A stretch of 64,000 nucleotides of DNA from an uncultured Flavobacteriaceae bacterium. GTDB lineage: Bacteria; Bacteroidota; Bacteroidia; Flavobacteriales; Flavobacteriaceae. Below are positions 62,241-64,000 of this stretch, piece after piece (within the stretch, counting starts at the first letter, position 1; each line of letters starts with the position of its first letter). The notes under the pieces were generated by a model, which saw only the letters and a program-made list of their open reading frames with translations, was not told the DNA's origin and searched no databases. Where the stretch lies: the NCBI GenBank assembly GCA_937773465.1, contig CALJVK010000019.1:14173-78172 (forward strand), given 5' to 3'. Position numbers and translations under genes: made by a program.

Positions 62241-63056
62241 ATGTATTTAAAGAATAAATTACCAATTATTTTCAGTTTAATATTCCTGACTTCGTGCAAT
62301 GAGTTTCAAAGAATTTTAAAAAGTGAAGACATTAAATTAAAGTATGAAGTTGCCGAAAAATATTATGAGAATCAAGAATTTAGAAGAGCTTCTAGACTAT
62401 TTGAGCAAATACAATCGCAATATAGGGGAAAGCCTCAAGCTGAAAGAGTTACTTTTTTTTATGCAAATTCACTATTAAATACAAAAAAGTATATTGATGC
62501 TGGTTATCAATTTGAAAGTTTTATAAAAGCATATCCGTTGAGTCAAAAAGTAGATGAGGCAGCTTATTTAGGCGCTTATTCATATTATAAAACTTCTCCT
62601 GTTTTTAGCTTAGATCAAAAAGAAACACTTACTGCAATTGAAAAGCTTCAAGAATTTATAAATACTTATCCGAACTCTGAAAAAATGTCTGATGCAAATG
62701 ATTTAGTTCAAGAGTTAAGAATAAAACTAGAATATAAAGCTTTTGAAATTGCCAAACAATTTAATACAATTAGAGATTATAAGTCTGCAATAATTGTTTT
62801 AGATGATTTTATTTCAGATTACCCAGGAACTCCTTACAGAGAAGATGCATTGTTTTATTTACTAGATTCTTCTTACGAATTAGCTGTAAATAGTATTGAA
62901 TCAAAAAAAATTGAAAGATTAGAACAGGCTAAAAAAATTCATAAGGAATTAATGGTTACTTATCCGGAAACAAAATATATAGAAAAATCAAATAAAATGA
63001 TTGAGACTATAGACGAAGAAATTACTACATTTGCAAAAAACAGTACAGTACAGTAA
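62241..63056 (+). CDS. bamD: Outer membrane protein assembly factor BamD
   Basis: 271-residue lipoprotein (lipobox FLTSC, Cys19) with TPR repeats (YYENQEFRRASRLFEQIQ, TFFYANSLLNTKKYIDAGYQFE) typical of BamD, which supports BamA during beta-barrel insertion. Full length. It precedes the omega-like and coaBC genes with gaps of 11 and 2 bases, an order conserved in Flavobacteriia. Confidence 0.9.
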   Translation: MYLKNKLPIIFSLIFLTSCNEFQRILKSEDIKLKYEVAEKYYENQEFRRASRLFEQIQSQYRGKPQAERVTFFYANSLLNTKKYIDAGYQFESFIKAYPLSQKVDEAAYLGAYSYYKTSPVFSLDQKETLTAIEKLQEFINTYPNSEKMSDANDLVQELRIKLEYKAFEIAKQFNTIRDYKSAIIVLDDFISDYPGTPYREDALFYLLDSSYELAVNSIESKKIERLEQAKKIHKELMVTYPETKYIEKSNKMIETIDEEITTFAKNSTVQ

Positions 63057-63067
63057 AAAAAAAAAAC

Positions 63068-63391
63068 ATGGATTTTAAAAAAACTGATGCACCACTAGAA
63101 ACTATCACTTACGACAGAAACGTTATTGATGCTAAAACAGATAATATATACGAAGCTATCTCAATTATCTCTAAAAGAACCATTCAAATAAATGAATCTA
63201 TTAAAAAAGAATTATTGGATAAATTAGAAGAGTTTGCTAGTCCAACTGAAAGTTTGGATGAGATTTTTGAAAACAAAGAGCAAATTGAGGTTTCTAAATT
63301 CTACGAGAAACTTCCTAAAGCTCACGCTATGGCTGTTGAAAATTGGTTAAAGGAAAAAATATATTATAGAAATACTGAAATTAAAGAATAG
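63068..63391 (+). CDS. Divergent RNA polymerase omega subunit-like protein
   Basis: 107 residues. The central YEAISIISKRTIQINESIKKEL and VENWLKEKIYYR fit the RpoZ-like family that Bacteroidota encode between bamD and coaBC; the AxxxR-type core of omega is visible as VIDAKTDNIYEAISIISKR. Promotes RNA polymerase assembly if it is omega. Identity as RpoZ is by context and weak similarity. Confidence 0.7.
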   Translation: MDFKKTDAPLETITYDRNVIDAKTDNIYEAISIISKRTIQINESIKKELLDKLEEFASPTESLDEIFENKEQIEVSKFYEKLPKAHAMAVENWLKEKIYYRNTEIKE

Positions 63392-63393
63392 AA

Positions 63394-64000
63394 ATGTCTA
63401 TTCTAAGTGGTAAAAATATCTTGCTTGGAGTTACTGGAGGGATTGCTGCTTATAAATCAACTTATTTAGTCAGACTTTTTAAAAAACTAGGAGCTAATGT
63501 TCAGGTTTTGATGACACCTAGTTCTAAAGATTTTGTTACTCCACTTACTCTTTCTACTTTATCAAATAAACCAGTTCTTTCAGAATTTTTTGACAAAAAT
63601 GACGAAAATAAACTTTGGAATAATCATGTTGAATTAGCTTTATGGGCAGATATTTTTTTAATTGCTCCAGCTACATCAAATACTTTGTCTAAAATGGCTT
63701 CAGCTAGAGCTGATAATTTACTTCTAGCTGTATATTTGTCTTCAAAATGTGCAGTGTATTTTGCTCCAGCTATGGACTTGGATATGCATAAAAATTTGGC
63801 TAATCAAGAAAATATTAAAAAGTTAATTAGTCATGGAAAAATTCATATTCCTGTAGGTTCAGGTTTTTTAGCAAGTGGTCTAGAGGGAGAAGGCAGGATG
63901 AAAGAACCTGAAGAAATTGTAGATTTTATAATAAATAATATTAAAGAAGAATTAAAGTTAAATAATAAAAAAATATTAATTACGGCAGGTCCAACTTATG
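63394..64000 (+). CDS. coaBC: Bifunctional phosphopantothenoylcysteine decarboxylase/phosphopantothenate-cysteine ligase (3' end cut)
   Basis: Coenzyme A synthesis. The visible 202 codons are the flavoprotein decarboxylase (CoaC) half and the start of the ligase: NILLGVTGGIAAYKS, LWADIFLIAPATSNTLSKMASARADNLL (active-site region, partial), YFAPAMDLDMH (PAMDxxM-type), GRMKEPEEI, then KKILITAGPTY, which begins the CoaB domain. The open frame continues past the window end. Confidence 0.93.
   Translation, partial: MSILSGKNILLGVTGGIAAYKSTYLVRLFKKLGANVQVLMTPSSKDFVTPLTLSTLSNKPVLSEFFDKNDENKLWNNHVELALWADIFLIAPATSNTLSKMASARADNLLLAVYLSSKCAVYFAPAMDLDMHKNLANQENIKKLISHGKIHIPVGSGFLASGLEGEGRMKEPEEIVDFIINNIKEELKLNNKKILITAGPTY

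Overview
The window is a compact, very AT-rich stretch of a Bacteroidota chromosome, most likely a streamlined marine Flavobacteriia (Flavobacteriales) lineage. The grounds are family content (DUF4290, DUF6095, DUF6913, TIGR03643, a START-like protein, DUF4249 paired with a TonB receptor, BamD followed by a divergent omega-like subunit and CoaBC), the Bacteroidota promoter type (TTTG, about 19 nt, TAnnTTTG), very short intergenic gaps, several TTG/GTG starts and zeaxanthin-type carotenoid genes. No gene-free stretch exceeds about 180 bases. I see no insertion sequence, prophage, CRISPR array, rRNA or secondary-metabolite locus.

Layout. 0-7.5 kb: rdgB (cut by the left edge) and rlmH, priA, the rpsF-rpsR-rplI operon with a consensus promoter, hisS, a BaiN-type flavoprotein and tRNA-Met. 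7.6-13.2 kb: START-like protein, class IV aminotransferase, YqgE, Fmt, P-loop kinase, DUF493, DUF4290 and MurA (Asp in place of the catalytic Cys). 13.2-17.5 kb: a tight five-gene leftward operon with SRPBCC, SDR, class I photolyase, a photolyase-related protein lacking the usual Fe-S cysteines, and TIGR03643. 17.5-24.3 kb: sodium:solute symporter, maf, kdsC, DUF2520 protein, ndk, DUF721, recF, TPR protein, ribH. 24.3-27.4 kb: crtI-crtB-crtZ directly downstream of a tRNA-Lys/Lys/Leu array that carries the only good promoter in sight. 27.4-36.5 kb: aroK, PyrR-like, S4 protein, FKBP lipoprotein, PorT-like barrel, split transketolase, tgt, an LptF/G permease, EamA transporter, accA. 36.5-49.3 kb: dnaB facing the leftward run degQ-like, trmD, rplS, icd, TonB receptor, DUF4249, murQ, DUF6095, thrS, infC, rpmI, rplT. 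49.4-64 kb: dapF, mltG, a lysozyme-like secreted protein, RsmI-like methyltransferase, dnaA, thioesterase, ribD, GNAT, prmC, ligA, a two-protein 5'-nucleotidase, DUF6913, dapA, bamD, omega-like, coaBC (cut by the right edge).

Functionally the window is mainly core metabolism: translation (ribosomal proteins, tRNA synthetases, Fmt, PrmC, TrmD, Tgt), replication (DnaA, DnaB, PriA, RecF, LigA), envelope building (MurA, MltG, MurQ, DapA, DapF, LptF/G, KdsC, BamD) and riboflavin synthesis (RibD, RibH). Its light-linked part is the photolyase operon and the carotenoid genes.

Sequence quality matters for reading it. At least 26 single-base indels, mostly in short homopolymers, sit in three patches (about 5.6-5.9, 25.2-27.9 and 36.6-40.0 kb) and break hisS, crtB, crtI, aroK, dnaB, rplT, infC and thrS. 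Most of these are essential, all remain recognisable end to end, and the other genes are intact, so I treat the breaks as sequencing or assembly errors and annotate each affected gene over its full span.
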